This document shows positions 16,587-24,769 of a DNA stretch of 44,093 nt, in pieces. The stretch lies in contig DASYAZ010000168.1 in NCBI GenBank assembly GCA_036501085.1, positions 1-44,093 on the forward strand, written 5' to 3'. The notes under the pieces were generated by a model. That model did no database searches. It was not told the origin of the DNA and saw only the letters and a list, made by a program, of their open reading frames with translations. Within the stretch, counting starts at the first letter, position 1; the number at the start of each line of letters is the position of its first letter. The position numbers were made by a program, and so were the translations under genes. Origin of the DNA: GCA-003244245 sp036501085 (GTDB taxonomy: Bacteria; Actinomycetota; Actinomycetes; Mycobacteriales; Pseudonocardiaceae).

Positions 16587-18734
16587 CTCGAGCAGGGTCT
16601 CGATGAGTCGCGGTGGCCCTGGTGGGCCGAACAGCGTTCCGGCTGCCCAGTTGGCCCCGATGCCTGCCCAGCAGGCGGCCTGCTCGGTGCTCTCGATCGG
16701 GAAGGCGATCACGTCGATGCCTGCGGCGCGCAGGGTGGGCACCAGTACCGGGTCGGCTCGGGATGGCTCGGTGCCGACATGCTCGGAGATCGTCTGGGCG
16801 ATCCTGACGGTGTGCACCGGGACTTCTGCCAGGCAACGCAGGGCGCCGACGCCGCCGGCGAACTCGTGCAACCCGGTGCGCAGGCCCAACTCGGTAAGCA
16901 CCCCCAGGTTGTCCTCGCCCTGAAGGCCGCCCTCCCCGGCGAGCTCGCCGCCGGCGGTCCGGATGGCGGTGACCGGTACCCGGAGCTCCAGCTCAGGCGG
17001 TTTCAGGCCGGTGTCGTTGAGGATCGCCCTGACCCTGGCCACCAGATCGGGGTCCTGAGCCTGCGCGGGAGCGAGGTTGACCATCATCAGCGGCACGGTG
17101 GCCGAGTTGTGCTGGCGCCACGAGGCGGTCTGCTCGGCGGCGGTGCGCAGCAACCACTGCCCGAGCACGTGGATGAGCCCGATCCGCTCGGCGGCGAGGA
17201 CGCACTGGTTGTGGCCGAGCATGCCGAACTGGGGATGCGACCAGGCCAGGGTGGCTTCCACACCGGCAAGCCGGTGGTCTTCCAGGATGACCACCGGCTG
17301 GTAGGCCACCCGGAGCTGGCCGGTCTCCACCGCGCCGGGCATGGTGGCGGCCAGCCGCAGGGCGGTGCGGTCAATGGCGTCGAGCTCGGGGTCGTACAGG
17401 GCCCACTGCCGGGTGCCACGGCCGCGCACCCGGCGCAGGGTCGCGCCGGCGGCGCGCATCAGCTCGGCGGCGCTGGACTCACCGGCTCGGCGCTGCACCA
17501 CACCGATGGTCGCGGTGAGCGCTATCCCGACTCCCTGGGTGTAGAACGGCTCGGCCAGCTCAGTATTAATGGCCTCGGCCATCGCGCCGACGTCCAGCGC
17601 TGAGTCCGTCGCATCGGTGCCTTGTATGCCTTCGGTAGCTTTTCCGGGAGGTTGCAGGAGGATGGCGTACTCGTCGGCGCCGAGCCGGGCGACCATCGCC
17701 TGCCGGTCGGTCAGGGACCCTTCCAGCCGGCGGGCGACCACGTCGAGCAACTGGTCACCGATCTGATGCCCCAGACCGTCGTTGATCGCGGTGAAGCCGT
17801 CCAGGTCCAGGTGCATCAGGGTGAGCACCTCCGCCGGTTCCAGCCGCGCGAGGACCTGTTCCAGATGGGTGAGGAAGTACTGGCGGTTCGGCAGTCCGGT
17901 CTGCAGGTCGTGCAAGGTCTGGTGGTGCAGCCGCTGCTCGAGTAGGTGCAGGTCGGTGATGTCATCCACCATCGTGACGACGTACTGAGCGCTCCCTTCA
18001 CCGTCGTCCAGCACCGAGGCGTCCAGGTGAGCCCACACCGCCTCGCCATCCCGGCGCCGCAATGCGAAGCGCACCCGCAACCGGGAGACCCGGCCGGCGA
18101 TCAAGCCCCGGTACTGCTTGGCGAGCAGGTGCCATTCCGTCGGCGCGAACAACTCGCTCAGGTCATGGTCCACCAACTCGCCCGGGCGGTAGCCGAGGAT
18201 GTCTTCCAGAGATCGGTTCGTCTGGATGATGGACCCACCCGGCTCGCTGATCGCGACGCCCACCGGCGAGGAGTAGAACACCTGGCGGAACCGCGCTTCG
18301 CTGGAAGCCAGCGCCTGCTCGGCCTGCCTGCGGGCCCGTAGCCCTGCCCGATAGATCGCATCCTGCTCATCGAGGCTTCGCTCGCGCAGCGCGCTGGCAT
18401 AGCAGGCGGCCAGTTGACCTGCCAGCTGAGCGACCCTGGCGGGAATATCGACCCCTGACGGGGCCGGGCCCAGCAGATCAGGTAGCTGCCCCACGATCAG
18501 GGCCAACGTCTTGCTGATCGTCTCGGCATTGGTGAAGTGCGCAGCGACGAGCTCATCACCGATCCGCCGGCCAACCGAGTGATCGAACTCCGGCGCCAGA
18601 ATCGCCCCGCTGAGGTCGTCGGTGAACGCGAGGAGGTGTTCGACGAGTTCGTCACGTTCCATCGACACGTAACTCGTGCCGGTGATCTCCTCCGCCCAGC
18701 GCCGGGCGAACGCCGCTCGATCCGCGTGGGTCAT
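16584..18734 (-). CDS. PAS-GGDEF-EAL protein with degenerate catalytic motifs
   Basis: Cytoplasmic protein of 716 residues. A helical N-terminal region (1-145) is followed by a PAS domain (about 146-262), a GGDEF domain (275-450) and an EAL domain (about 465-716). The GGDEF site reads LGADEY (351-356) and the EAL signature reads GVEATLAW, with LGLRTGLHEF in place of the DDFGTG loop. Both are therefore probably poor or dead enzymes, and the protein may act as a c-di-GMP or PAS-ligand receptor. Streptomyces has relatives of this architecture (CdgB/RmdB types) that act in development. It is monocistronic with a palindromic terminator at its stop. Confidence 0.9.
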   Translation of the reverse strand: MTHADRAAFARRWAEEITGTSYVSMERDELVEHLLAFTDDLSGAILAPEFDHSVGRRIGDELVAAHFTNAETISKTLALIVGQLPDLLGPAPSGVDIPARVAQLAGQLAACYASALRERSLDEQDAIYRAGLRARRQAEQALASSEARFRQVFYSSPVGVAISEPGGSIIQTNRSLEDILGYRPGELVDHDLSELFAPTEWHLLAKQYRGLIAGRVSRLRVRFALRRRDGEAVWAHLDASVLDDGEGSAQYVVTMVDDITDLHLLEQRLHHQTLHDLQTGLPNRQYFLTHLEQVLARLEPAEVLTLMHLDLDGFTAINDGLGHQIGDQLLDVVARRLEGSLTDRQAMVARLGADEYAILLQPPGKATEGIQGTDATDSALDVGAMAEAINTELAEPFYTQGVGIALTATIGVVQRRAGESSAAELMRAAGATLRRVRGRGTRQWALYDPELDAIDRTALRLAATMPGAVETGQLRVAYQPVVILEDHRLAGVEATLAWSHPQFGMLGHNQCVLAAERIGLIHVLGQWLLRTAAEQTASWRQHNSATVPLMMVNLAPAQAQDPDLVARVRAILNDTGLKPPELELRVPVTAIRTAGGELAGEGGLQGEDNLGVLTELGLRTGLHEFAGGVGALRCLAEVPVHTVRIAQTISEHVGTEPSRADPVLVPTLRAAGIDVIAFPIESTEQAACWAGIGANWAAGTLFGPPGPPRLIETLLE

Positions 18735-19039
18735 CGTCGCTGGTTTAGCACGGGGCGGCCGGTATCGTTCCAGCGAGGCGTCGCGTCACGCTTGTCCTAT
18801 TTTTCAGGGTTTTTCGGGTTTTTCCTGCGGCTGTCCGGGTTTCTGTGATGTTTACCCAGGGGACCGGAGCTGCCACGAATGCCGATGACACTAACGGTAC
18901 TGCGATCGTTATGCAATTGTTTCAATTGTGTTGTTTGGTGCGTGTGACGTCCCTGGTCAGGCGATCGCGAGGCCCGAAGCTCCCTTACGGCCCCACCGGG
19001 TAGCCGGCTCTGCGTGGGGTGCCGGCTCGGCCGAGCTGG

Positions 19040-19074
19040 CCCTGCACGGGGCCACAGCGCGGCCCCGTGCAGGG
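19040..19074. repeat. Hairpin with perfect 14-bp stem
   Basis: CCCTGCACGGGGCC (19040-19053) pairs exactly with 19061-19074 around a 7-base loop. Flanking CTGGC and GCCAG can extend it. No T run follows, so a terminator is possible but not certain; a structured leader for the downstream gene is the alternative. Confidence 0.7.
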
Positions 19075-19140
19075 GGTAGGCCAGCACGCGACGACTTGAG
19101 GAGGCCCCATCGCCGGACCGGCCTAGCTAAGGCGGGCATT

Positions 19141-19223
19141 CGCTATGTGGCGAGGGGTGCCTCGGCCCACGGTGGTGCGTACGCGGGTGGTACTCATGCG
19201 CCCGCACCACTGTGCACATAGCG
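19141..19223. repeat. Nested inverted repeat, possible RNA element
   Basis: Outer arms CGCTATGTG (19141-19149) and CACATAGCG (19215-19223) enclose inner arms GTGGTGCG (19172-19179) and CGCACCAC (19203-19210). The nesting suggests a folded RNA of about 80 bases located 140 bases upstream of the membrane HTH gene. Confidence 0.5.
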
Positions 19224-19365
19224 GAGTCCTCAGTTGCTGTGCGTAAGGTGTCGCCCGTAACCTGAAGACAACCGTGCGTGACAGATCACAACCAGAGCAT
19301 CGCTGAGGCACTGGTGATGCACTGTCGCAGTCAACTGCGGAAATGCTCCAGCGAGAGGTGACGAC

Positions 19366-20586
19366 ATGGCGTATAGACGGCAGGGTCTATCCCAGCGCCG
19401 CAGAGCTGTCGGGCTGACTCAGGAGTCACTTGCGGAACAGCTGGGGGTGGAGCGCTCCACCATCGTCCGGTGGGAAGCCGGGGACACCGAGCCGCTGCCG
19501 TCCATCCGCCCTGGCCTGGCTCGCGCGCTCGACGTGTCAATGGATCACCTGGCAGCGCTGCTTGCCGAGTCCGTCAATACCGACAGCGTGTGGGCGCCCG
19601 CGACCGCTGCGGCTGAGGTGCCGGCGGTGACGGAGCCGCCGGCTTCGGCCGGGGATCCGGCGGTCTCCGGGGAACCGGCGATCTGCGAGGAACCGGTGGT
19701 GTCCGGAGACTCGGCGTCGTCGCACGCGCCGGAGGTTGGGTCACAGGTTCCCCGGGGCGCAGATGAGCGGGTCGGCCTGAACCAGTTGGCCGAGCTGTTG
19801 GGGGCGTTGCGGTCCGGTGCGCTCAGCCGGGACGAGTTCGATGCGAGGTGGCCCGCCACGGAGCCCATGCCTGATCCGCCGACCACACCGGTGCCGGTCA
19901 CGGTCGGGGCGAATGGGATTGCCGGGCTTGGGCTTGCCGAGTCGGCGGACACTGCGGTTTTTCACCGGCCAACGGTGGCGATCCCGCGGGCCGGAGCCGC
20001 TGCTGGCGGGTGGTACCGATCCAGCTCGGCGCGTTCCACGTGGCTAGCGGCCGCGGGTGTCTTCGCTCTCGTCCTCGCCGCGGGAGCACTGTCCGTGCCG
20101 TTGTGGGCCTCGCACCGTGGCGTCGCGCCGCCGGCGGCCGCCGGGCCCGCCCTTCCCATGGATCCCGTGCCTGCCGTGCCTGCCGTGCCTGCCGTGCCTG
20201 CACCTGATCCCGGCAGCGGCAACTCCGCCGGTGCAGGCTCCCCTGTCGCCGCCCCGCCCGCTCCCGCCGCACCAGCGGGCGGTCCTGAACCGGCGCCTGA
20301 GGCCGTGCCGAATCCGGCCGCCGAGGTCCCGGCCTCGCCGCCGGTGGCCGCAGCTCCTGCGCCACCAGCTGCGAGATCTACCGGCCGTAGCCGGGCCGCC
20401 AGCCGCCCCAACCCTCCTGCCGCGGTGAAATCCCCCGCTGGACCGAGCAGGGAGGACTGGGAGAAGGCGGCAGAGCAGACGCGCCAGCGTTTGGAGAATG
20501 CTCGGCAGCAGAGAGCGCAGCAAAAAGAACAGCAAGAGGAAGAAAAAGAGTACATGCGCGAGCGTTTCTATAACGATCGATACTGA
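19366..20586 (+). CDS. Membrane-tethered XRE-type HTH protein with SHOCT-like segment
   Basis: Predicted 406-residue protein. Residues 8-60 form an XRE helix-turn-helix (LTQESLAEQLGVERSTIVRW). Residues 138-163 (LNQLAELLGALRSGALSRDE) resemble a SHOCT oligomerisation module. One membrane helix follows at about 225-247, so the DNA-binding part should be cytoplasmic. The region beyond it is Pro/Ala-rich, with four copies of a 9-base unit (GTGCCTGCC, 20167-20202) encoding VPA repeats. The end is a charged coiled-coil-like tail rich in Gln, Glu and Arg. It has no operon partner. It could relay an envelope signal to DNA; no characterised relative comes to mind. Confidence 0.8.
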   Translation: MAYRRQGLSQRRRAVGLTQESLAEQLGVERSTIVRWEAGDTEPLPSIRPGLARALDVSMDHLAALLAESVNTDSVWAPATAAAEVPAVTEPPASAGDPAVSGEPAICEEPVVSGDSASSHAPEVGSQVPRGADERVGLNQLAELLGALRSGALSRDEFDARWPATEPMPDPPTTPVPVTVGANGIAGLGLAESADTAVFHRPTVAIPRAGAAAGGWYRSSSARSTWLAAAGVFALVLAAGALSVPLWASHRGVAPPAAAGPALPMDPVPAVPAVPAVPAPDPGSGNSAGAGSPVAAPPAPAAPAGGPEPAPEAVPNPAAEVPASPPVAAAPAPPAARSTGRSRAASRPNPPAAVKSPAGPSREDWEKAAEQTRQRLENARQQRAQQKEQQEEEKEYMRERFYNDRY

Positions 20587-21275
20587 CACTTGCCTGCCGG
20601 CATCTCTGCGACCGGCCAGGACTGCTGGTCGAGCAGTTCTCCGCCCCTGGACCCCCAGGTGCTGGTCGCCAGTGGCTCGGCGGGAGCCGCTGCCGGTCCG
20701 GTCGCCGAGATGGTCCCTCGCACCGCATGACCGCGCCGGCAAACCGGCTGGCACTGAGCTTGCGGGGGATCCCAGGATCCGGTGGCTGGCCCCGCCGTGC
20801 CGGCGGGTGATGTGCGGGCAGGTACTGTCGTCACATCAATGAGGACTCGTGAACGAACTCTGGCAGGCATCGAGCGGGCTGGGGAGTATCCCGTCGTAGG
20901 GCGATAAATACCAGGTGATCACCGCGCGGGGGGTTACCCCGACTCTGCGGATGATTTCTTTGAGACCGCCCGACACGCCAAAATGGGCGGATAGGTCTTA
21001 CCATGAGGCCGGAGTCGGCGCCGGGTCATCACTCAAAATGAAAGGTACAACTTGACTGATCAGATAACACCACATCATAATGACGCCGGATTATTCCGGG
21101 CGGTGGAGGTAGCGGAGGGGGCTTCAGGTTCCGCCGGCTACTACCCGTACCGGGTCGGTTACGTCACTGTCCCGCAGCCTGTTCCAGCAAGCTGTTCACA
21201 GCGCTGGTGCGCACCGCGCTCCAGCTACCCAGCGCGACGTGGAAACGATGAGGTCGTTGCGTTTTCCCTTCGGTG
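20587..21275. other. Gap without a convincing gene
   Basis: About 690 bases. A TTG-started frame of 74 codons at 21052 has a GAAAGG site but no family features. The AT-richer part around 20900-21070 could contain a promoter or leader. No strong hairpin seen. Confidence 0.35.
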
Positions 21276-21425
21276 AAAAGTGATATCGATAGCGGGGCCC
21301 GGGGCCGTCCCCAGACCGAGGAGAAACCTCTTCCCTTCTACCTGCTCTCGGGTCTCGGCGTGACGGTAAGTTTCCACCGCTACCTCACCCATCGTGCGTT
21401 CAAAGCGAACCGGTGGTTGGGTTAG
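21276..21425 (+). pseudogene. Remnant of an acyl-CoA (fatty acid) desaturase gene
   Basis: The open stretch ends with LLSGLGVTVSFHRYLTHRAF and then KANRWL before TAG 21423. The HRxxTHR histidine box in this setting is diagnostic for membrane acyl-CoA desaturases, where it binds iron. Only about 35 recognisable codons remain; the rest of the gene on both sides is missing. It ends in the terminator hairpin shared with the sigma-factor gene, which suggests a deletion left only this piece. Confidence 0.7.
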
Positions 21426-21462
21426 ACGGTATGAGGCCCCAGCCCGGACCCCATACCGTCTA
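21423..21462. terminator. Bidirectional terminator hairpin
   Basis: TAGACGGTATG (21423-21433) pairs exactly with 21452-21462 around an 18-base GC-rich loop. The left arm contains the TAG of the desaturase remnant; the right arm contains the TAG of the convergent sigma factor. Confidence 0.75.
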
Positions 21463-22416
21463 GTCCAGGTACCCGCGGAGCGGCTGGGAGCGGGAGGGTT
21501 GGCGCAGCTTTGTCATTGTCTTGGTTTCGATCTGCCGGATGCGCTCGCGGCTCACTCCATAAATCTGGCCGATCTGGTCGAGAGAGCGCGGCTCACCGTC
21601 AGTGAGGCCGAATCGCAGCCGCACGACACCGGCTTCGCGTTCGGACAGCGTCGCCAGCACAGATTGAAGATGGTCTTGCAGCAGCATGAACGAGACCACG
21701 TCTACGGCAACTGCGGCATGGGAATCCTCGATGAAGTCACCGAATCGGGAGTCACCTTCGATGCCGACCAGCTGGTCTATCGAGAGGGGTTCCTGGGCGT
21801 GCTGCTGGAGCTGCTGCACCTTTTCCGAGGTCATGTTCATCTCCCTGGCCAGTTCCTCGGGAGCCGGCTCGCGGCCCAGTTCCTGGAGCAGCTCGCGGTG
21901 GATGCCACCCAACTTGTTGATCATTTCGATCCTGGGCACCGGGATGCGGATGGTGCGAGCTTGGTCAGCTATCCCTCGGGTGATGGCCTGACGGATCCAC
22001 CAGGTGGCGTAGGTGGAGAACTTGCAGCCTTTGGTGTAGTCGAATTTCTCCACTGCGTGCATTAAACCAAGATTGCCTTCCTGGATTAGATCCAAGAATA
22101 GCACGCCGCGGCCGGTGTAGCGTTTTGCCAGTGAGACGACGAGTCGGAGGTTGGCTTCCAGTAGATGTTTTTTGGCGCGTTCCCCATCGCGCATTATCCA
22201 GCGTAGATCACGGCGCAACTGCGGTGCGAGATGTTCGTCCGTTTCCTTGGCTCGGCCTACCCGCTCGGCGGCATAGAGACCCGCCTCGATGCGTTGTGAG
22301 AGCCTTATTTCCTCTTCGGCGGTGAGTAGGGCGACCTTCCCGATCTGCTCTAGATAAGCCCGTACCGAGTCGGTTGAGACGGTGAGTTCGGCGTCCTTGC
22401 GGGTTCGGCGCAGCAC
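21460..22416 (-). CDS. Group-2 sigma-70 factor (SigB-like)
   Basis: RNA polymerase sigma factor of 318 residues. Region 1.2 begins at DSVRAYLEQIGKVALLT (16-32). Region 2 holds EANLRLVVSLAKRYTGRGV, FLDLIQEGNLGLMHAVEKFD and TYATWWIRQAITR. Region 3 and the region 4.2 helix-turn-helix (SLDQIGQIYGVSRERIRQIE) follow. The short N-terminus without region 1.1 points to a non-essential, alternative primary-like factor such as SigB of mycobacteria or the Hrd paralogues of Streptomyces, used in stress or stationary phase. An AGGAGGAATT site precedes GTG 22416. It is monocistronic. STAS and GAF-ANTAR genes elsewhere in the window may belong to the same network. Confidence 0.94.
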   Translation of the reverse strand: MLRRTRKDAELTVSTDSVRAYLEQIGKVALLTAEEEIRLSQRIEAGLYAAERVGRAKETDEHLAPQLRRDLRWIMRDGERAKKHLLEANLRLVVSLAKRYTGRGVLFLDLIQEGNLGLMHAVEKFDYTKGCKFSTYATWWIRQAITRGIADQARTIRIPVPRIEMINKLGGIHRELLQELGREPAPEELAREMNMTSEKVQQLQQHAQEPLSIDQLVGIEGDSRFGDFIEDSHAAVAVDVVSFMLLQDHLQSVLATLSEREAGVVRLRFGLTDGEPRSLDQIGQIYGVSRERIRQIETKTMTKLRQPSRSQPLRGYLD

Positions 22417-22913
22417 CTCGAATTCCTCCTCATCTCAGATGAAGTCCTCCGTGCCAGAGCCACTGGGCGACCCTGTCAGCGCGCGCAAACGCGGACGTCC
22501 GGATCTTGGCCGTCGGTGGGCGTGATGAGAGCGCGAGGTCAGCAGTGGCTTGCTCGGTGCCGGCCGGGATGAGGAGCCCGGTAGCCGGATCTGTCGGCCG
22601 TGGTGAGTGCTGGTCTGGTCTGAGTTGGTGATGCGAACCGCCTCCACGTCGGACGCTCCCGCCTCGGCATGAACAACAGCCGATGTGATGGTGAGGCCGA
22701 AAACGACGCGTCCGGGGATGCCGCGCACGAAGAGTAGTCGGTCGATTTCGACCGTACCCGCAATCGATTGGTGATGCCACAGGTGCCGGGCGATCTACGG
22801 CCCTGCGGATCGACGGGTTGTGGGCGGAGTCCGCCCTGTCCCGCTGTGATCAACACGCAGGAGGCGGGGCCGCTACGGCCGGATTCCCCGCCGCCGGGCG
22901 ATCATGGCATCTG
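22417..22913. other. Gap upstream of the sigma factor gene
   Basis: About 500 bases holding the sigma-factor ribosome site (22425-22431) and presumably its promoter. No coding frame with recognisable features on either strand. Confidence 0.4.
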
Positions 22914-22964
22914 CGAGTTTTGGGTTGTTCTCCCTGACCTGCAGGGAGAACAACCCAAAACTCG
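22914..22964 (-). terminator. Perfect 23-bp-stem hairpin after the DUF4383 gene
   Basis: Arms 22914-22936 and 22942-22964 are exact complements around a 5-base loop; the core is GGGTTGTTCTCCCTG. It lies 14 bases past the DUF4383 stop in the minus direction. A second small palindrome (GAGTGATctATCACTC, 22964-22979) overlaps that stop. The first is one of the strongest hairpins in the window and is most simply a terminator. Confidence 0.75.
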
Positions 22965-22977
22965 AGTGATCTATCAC

Positions 22978-23448
22978 TCAGGCGGTAGCGGGTTGACGGC
23001 CGCCGCCGCTGAGCACGCCGCCACCGACTATCAGGCTCGCCAGAGCCACCGCCAGATCCAGGATGTTGTCCCCGTTAACGCCGGCGGGGATGGACAGCAA
23101 GGACCAGTAGCCCATGAAGCCCAGCACGGCGACTATCAGCAAGGCGCCACCGACCGCGATGTTCATCCCCTGGTTTCCCGCAGGAGTGAGCGCGTAAGCA
23201 CCCAGCAGCCACAACAGCCCCAAAATGATGTACACGGTGTTGTGGAAGCCGTTCGTCTGGAACAGCCCGAAAATAAAGTGGTCCGTCATCTCGGTGTAGT
23301 TGGTGAAGCCGGTCAAGACGAAACCGACGATCCCCAGGACTATCACGACGAGGCCGAGGAGAACGGAATATTTCTGATCGATCGTTGCGGGCCCCGGTCT
23401 GCTCTGGAACTTGATTCCGAACTTCTCTTCCGGAGTAGCGAAAACCAT
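22978..23448 (-). CDS. DUF4383 membrane protein
   Basis: Predicted 156-residue membrane protein with four hydrophobic segments (LLGLVVIVLGIVGFVLTGF, then VYIILGLLWLLGAYAL, LLIVAVLGFMGYW and VALASLIVGGG). The DUF4383 features are the N-terminal aromatic/charged segment, GLFQTNGFHNTVYIILG and the short GNQGMNIAVGG loop. An AAGGGG site before ATG 23448 supports this start. The frame is open further upstream to the PadR-coupled ATG at 23769, so a longer fused protein is also possible. Function of the family is unknown; members often occur near stress-related genes. Confidence 0.85.
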   Translation of the reverse strand: MVFATPEEKFGIKFQSRPGPATIDQKYSVLLGLVVIVLGIVGFVLTGFTNYTEMTDHFIFGLFQTNGFHNTVYIILGLLWLLGAYALTPAGNQGMNIAVGGALLIVAVLGFMGYWSLLSIPAGVNGDNILDLAVALASLIVGGGVLSGGGRQPATA

Positions 23449-23769
23449 GTCCAACCCCTTCCGCTTGACACTGCTGTGCTCGACGCCCATCGGCGCCGGT
23501 ATTGCGCCACGAACCTGGGGTGTCCAGCTCGTCCAGACCAGCCGTGGCACCTCCCGCTGATAGCTGCGTACGTACTGGCGACGTTGATGCGAGTCAGCGG
23601 TCTCGGCAAGGCAGGAGGTCACCTCGGCCCACCAGGCCTTGCCCTCCTCGCCGGGCAGCAGGCCGGGAACCCAGCGCAGCGATCTCGGTCCCGGTGCGGG
23701 GTCCCGCGGACGGCCTTCACCTGCTTGCCGGCTGCTGCCCCCGGCAACGGATGCGCTACGGCCTCTCAC
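23449..23769 (-). CDS. PadR-coupled reading frame, runs into DUF4383 without a stop
   Basis: ATG 23769 overlaps the PadR stop in an ATGA, the usual coupling of a PadR gene to its partner. The text contains LLPGEEGKAWWAEVTSCLAE and RRQYVRSYQREVPRLVWTSW, which look like the conserved part of the small proteins that commonly follow PadR genes in actinobacteria. Instead of continuing with membrane helices and a stop, the frame flows directly into DUF4383. I infer that the partner gene lost its 3' half. The product is either a 263-residue fusion or a non-functional fragment. Confidence 0.5.
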
Positions 23770-24122
23770 GCCGAGCCTGCTTCGGTCGAGGAAGCGGGCA
23801 GCGAATAGGGGGAGCTGAGCAGCCGACCCAAGCCGCTGCGATCACGACCATTTTGCAGGCCGTGGATGGCGCGGGCGCGGCCCTCTGTCGTCAGCCGGTA
23901 GTAGCGCCGCGGAGGCCGGCCTTCGGCACGCGCAGGTTCGGGATCCTCCCAGCGGTCGCTGACCCATCCGGCGCCCCGCAGTCGTTGCAGGATCGGGTAG
24001 ATCGTGCCCGGCTCCAGCCCACTGGCACGCACGATCTCCAATCCGTATAGCTCGGTGTCGGCGTGTTCGAGCAGTGCCCCCAGCACCGCCAGAACACCCA
24101 ACGTCATCCGTGGACCCGCCAT
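23766..24122 (-). CDS. PadR-family transcriptional regulator
   Basis: Winged-helix regulator of 118 residues. The fold shows MTLGVLAVLGALLEHADTEL, YGLEIVRASGLEPGTIYPIL, a wing around GRPPRRYYRLT, and TTEGRARA. These are typical PadR blocks; the C-terminal dimer helix is short. ATG 24122 starts the domain and has no ribosome site, but a TAGAAT -10 box ends eight bases before it, so a leaderless transcript is likely. It probably represses its own promoter. The coupled partner gene appears damaged. Confidence 0.88.
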   Translation of the reverse strand: MAGPRMTLGVLAVLGALLEHADTELYGLEIVRASGLEPGTIYPILQRLRGAGWVSDRWEDPEPARAEGRPPRRYYRLTTEGRARAIHGLQNGRDRSGLGRLLSSPYSLPASSTEAGSA

Positions 24123-24126
24123 AGGT

Positions 24127-24146
24127 ACTAATTCTATATAGCTAGT
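24127..24146 (-). promoter_or_regulatory. Promoter and likely PadR operator
   Basis: An AT-rich imperfect inverted repeat (ACTA at 24127-24130, TAGT at 24143-24146, with central CTATATAG) overlaps a minus-strand -10 box TAGAAT (24136-24131). PadR proteins bind AT-rich dyads over their own promoters, so autoregulation is inferred. Confidence 0.5.
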
Positions 24147-24255
24147 GTTCTTTCGTCCAAGCGGGTGGCACATCATCCGGACGAGGGGTGTGAAGGACCA
24201 GCTCGGACCCGCGTTCTTCCTGCGCGCTGCGGACTCGGCTACCGGCGCGTGACCG

Positions 24256-24498
24256 TCACTTGATGATGATCAGGTAGAGGCCGTAGGCGACGATGAGGGC
24301 GCAGGACAGAAAACAGAGCAGGGCCATGGGCGGGATCAAGATGGTTCGTGACGTCGTCTTCTCGGTGGATCGCTGGGGCTCGGCGGTGGCGGCGAGCGAG
24401 TTCATGCCGAGGGAGAACAGGACGATCAGTCCGACCGCCGCGGCGAAGGAGACGAGGAAGACCTCGCCGAGGGCGGCCCAGTCGATCGATATGTTCAC
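24256..24498 (-). CDS. Small two-helix membrane protein
   Basis: An 80-residue protein with two membrane helices (LGEVFLVSFAAAVGLIVLF near the N-terminus and LLCFLSCALIVAYGLYLI at the C-terminus), joined by a Thr/Arg-rich loop. GTG 24498 has a GGAGAAG site. I have the impression that similar small proteins accompany transporters in actinobacteria, but I cannot name a family. It is monocistronic between the PadR unit and the cobalt operon. Confidence 0.65.
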   Translation of the reverse strand: MNISIDWAALGEVFLVSFAAAVGLIVLFSLGMNSLAATAEPQRSTEKTTSRTILIPPMALLCFLSCALIVAYGLYLIIIK

Positions 24499-24588
24499 GA
24501 CTTCTCCCGTTGTCAGCCGGGGGCAGCATCGCAAACCAAACCAAACTCCCGATGAACACCACATGTCCAGCCACCCGCAGGGACCGAG

Positions 24589-24628
24589 AACAGCGACCGA
24601 GCGTGCTGGTGCACGGTCGGTCGCTGTT
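24589..24628 (-). repeat. Strong hairpin upstream of the small membrane protein
   Basis: AACAGCGACCGA (24589-24600) pairs exactly with 24617-24628, and CGTGC/GCACG extends the stem to a 4-base loop. It lies between the cobalt operon's terminator and the GTG at 24498, so it may be a second terminator or an attenuator. Confidence 0.6.
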
Positions 24629-24729
24629 TCGAGGTGGATGCTTGGGGGTAGTCCCGGTATGTATCCGACTCTCGTCGGGCCAGTAGTCCACGTTGCGAGG
24701 GTGGACCCAGGACACCGCTGGGTTCCCCG

Positions 24730-24768
24730 CGAGGATGGCGCTCGCTCCCCCTGCGGGTGCCATCCTCG
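24730..24768 (-). terminator. Terminator of the cobalt operon
   Basis: CGAGGATGGC (24730-24739) pairs exactly with 24759-24768. It starts directly after the stop of the FhuF-like gene. Confidence 0.65.
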
Positions 24769-24769
24769 G

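Larger units (their letters stand above)
18735..19365. other. 631-base gap with tandem G/T repeats and folded segments
   Basis: No gene recognised. GGGTTTTTC is repeated at 18807-18815 and 18816-18824. Two strong inverted-repeat structures at 19040-19074 and 19141-19223 are listed separately. The remainder should contain the promoters of the divergent GGDEF/EAL and membrane HTH genes. Confidence 0.5.

Noticed and set aside
21052..21276. 74-codon frame starting at TTG
   Set aside because: A weak GAAAGG site exists, but composition and context do not support a real gene.
24480..24760. Minus-strand frame with VDYWPDESRIHTGTTPKHP
   Set aside because: It overlaps two strong hairpins and the start of the small membrane protein, and no family is recognised.
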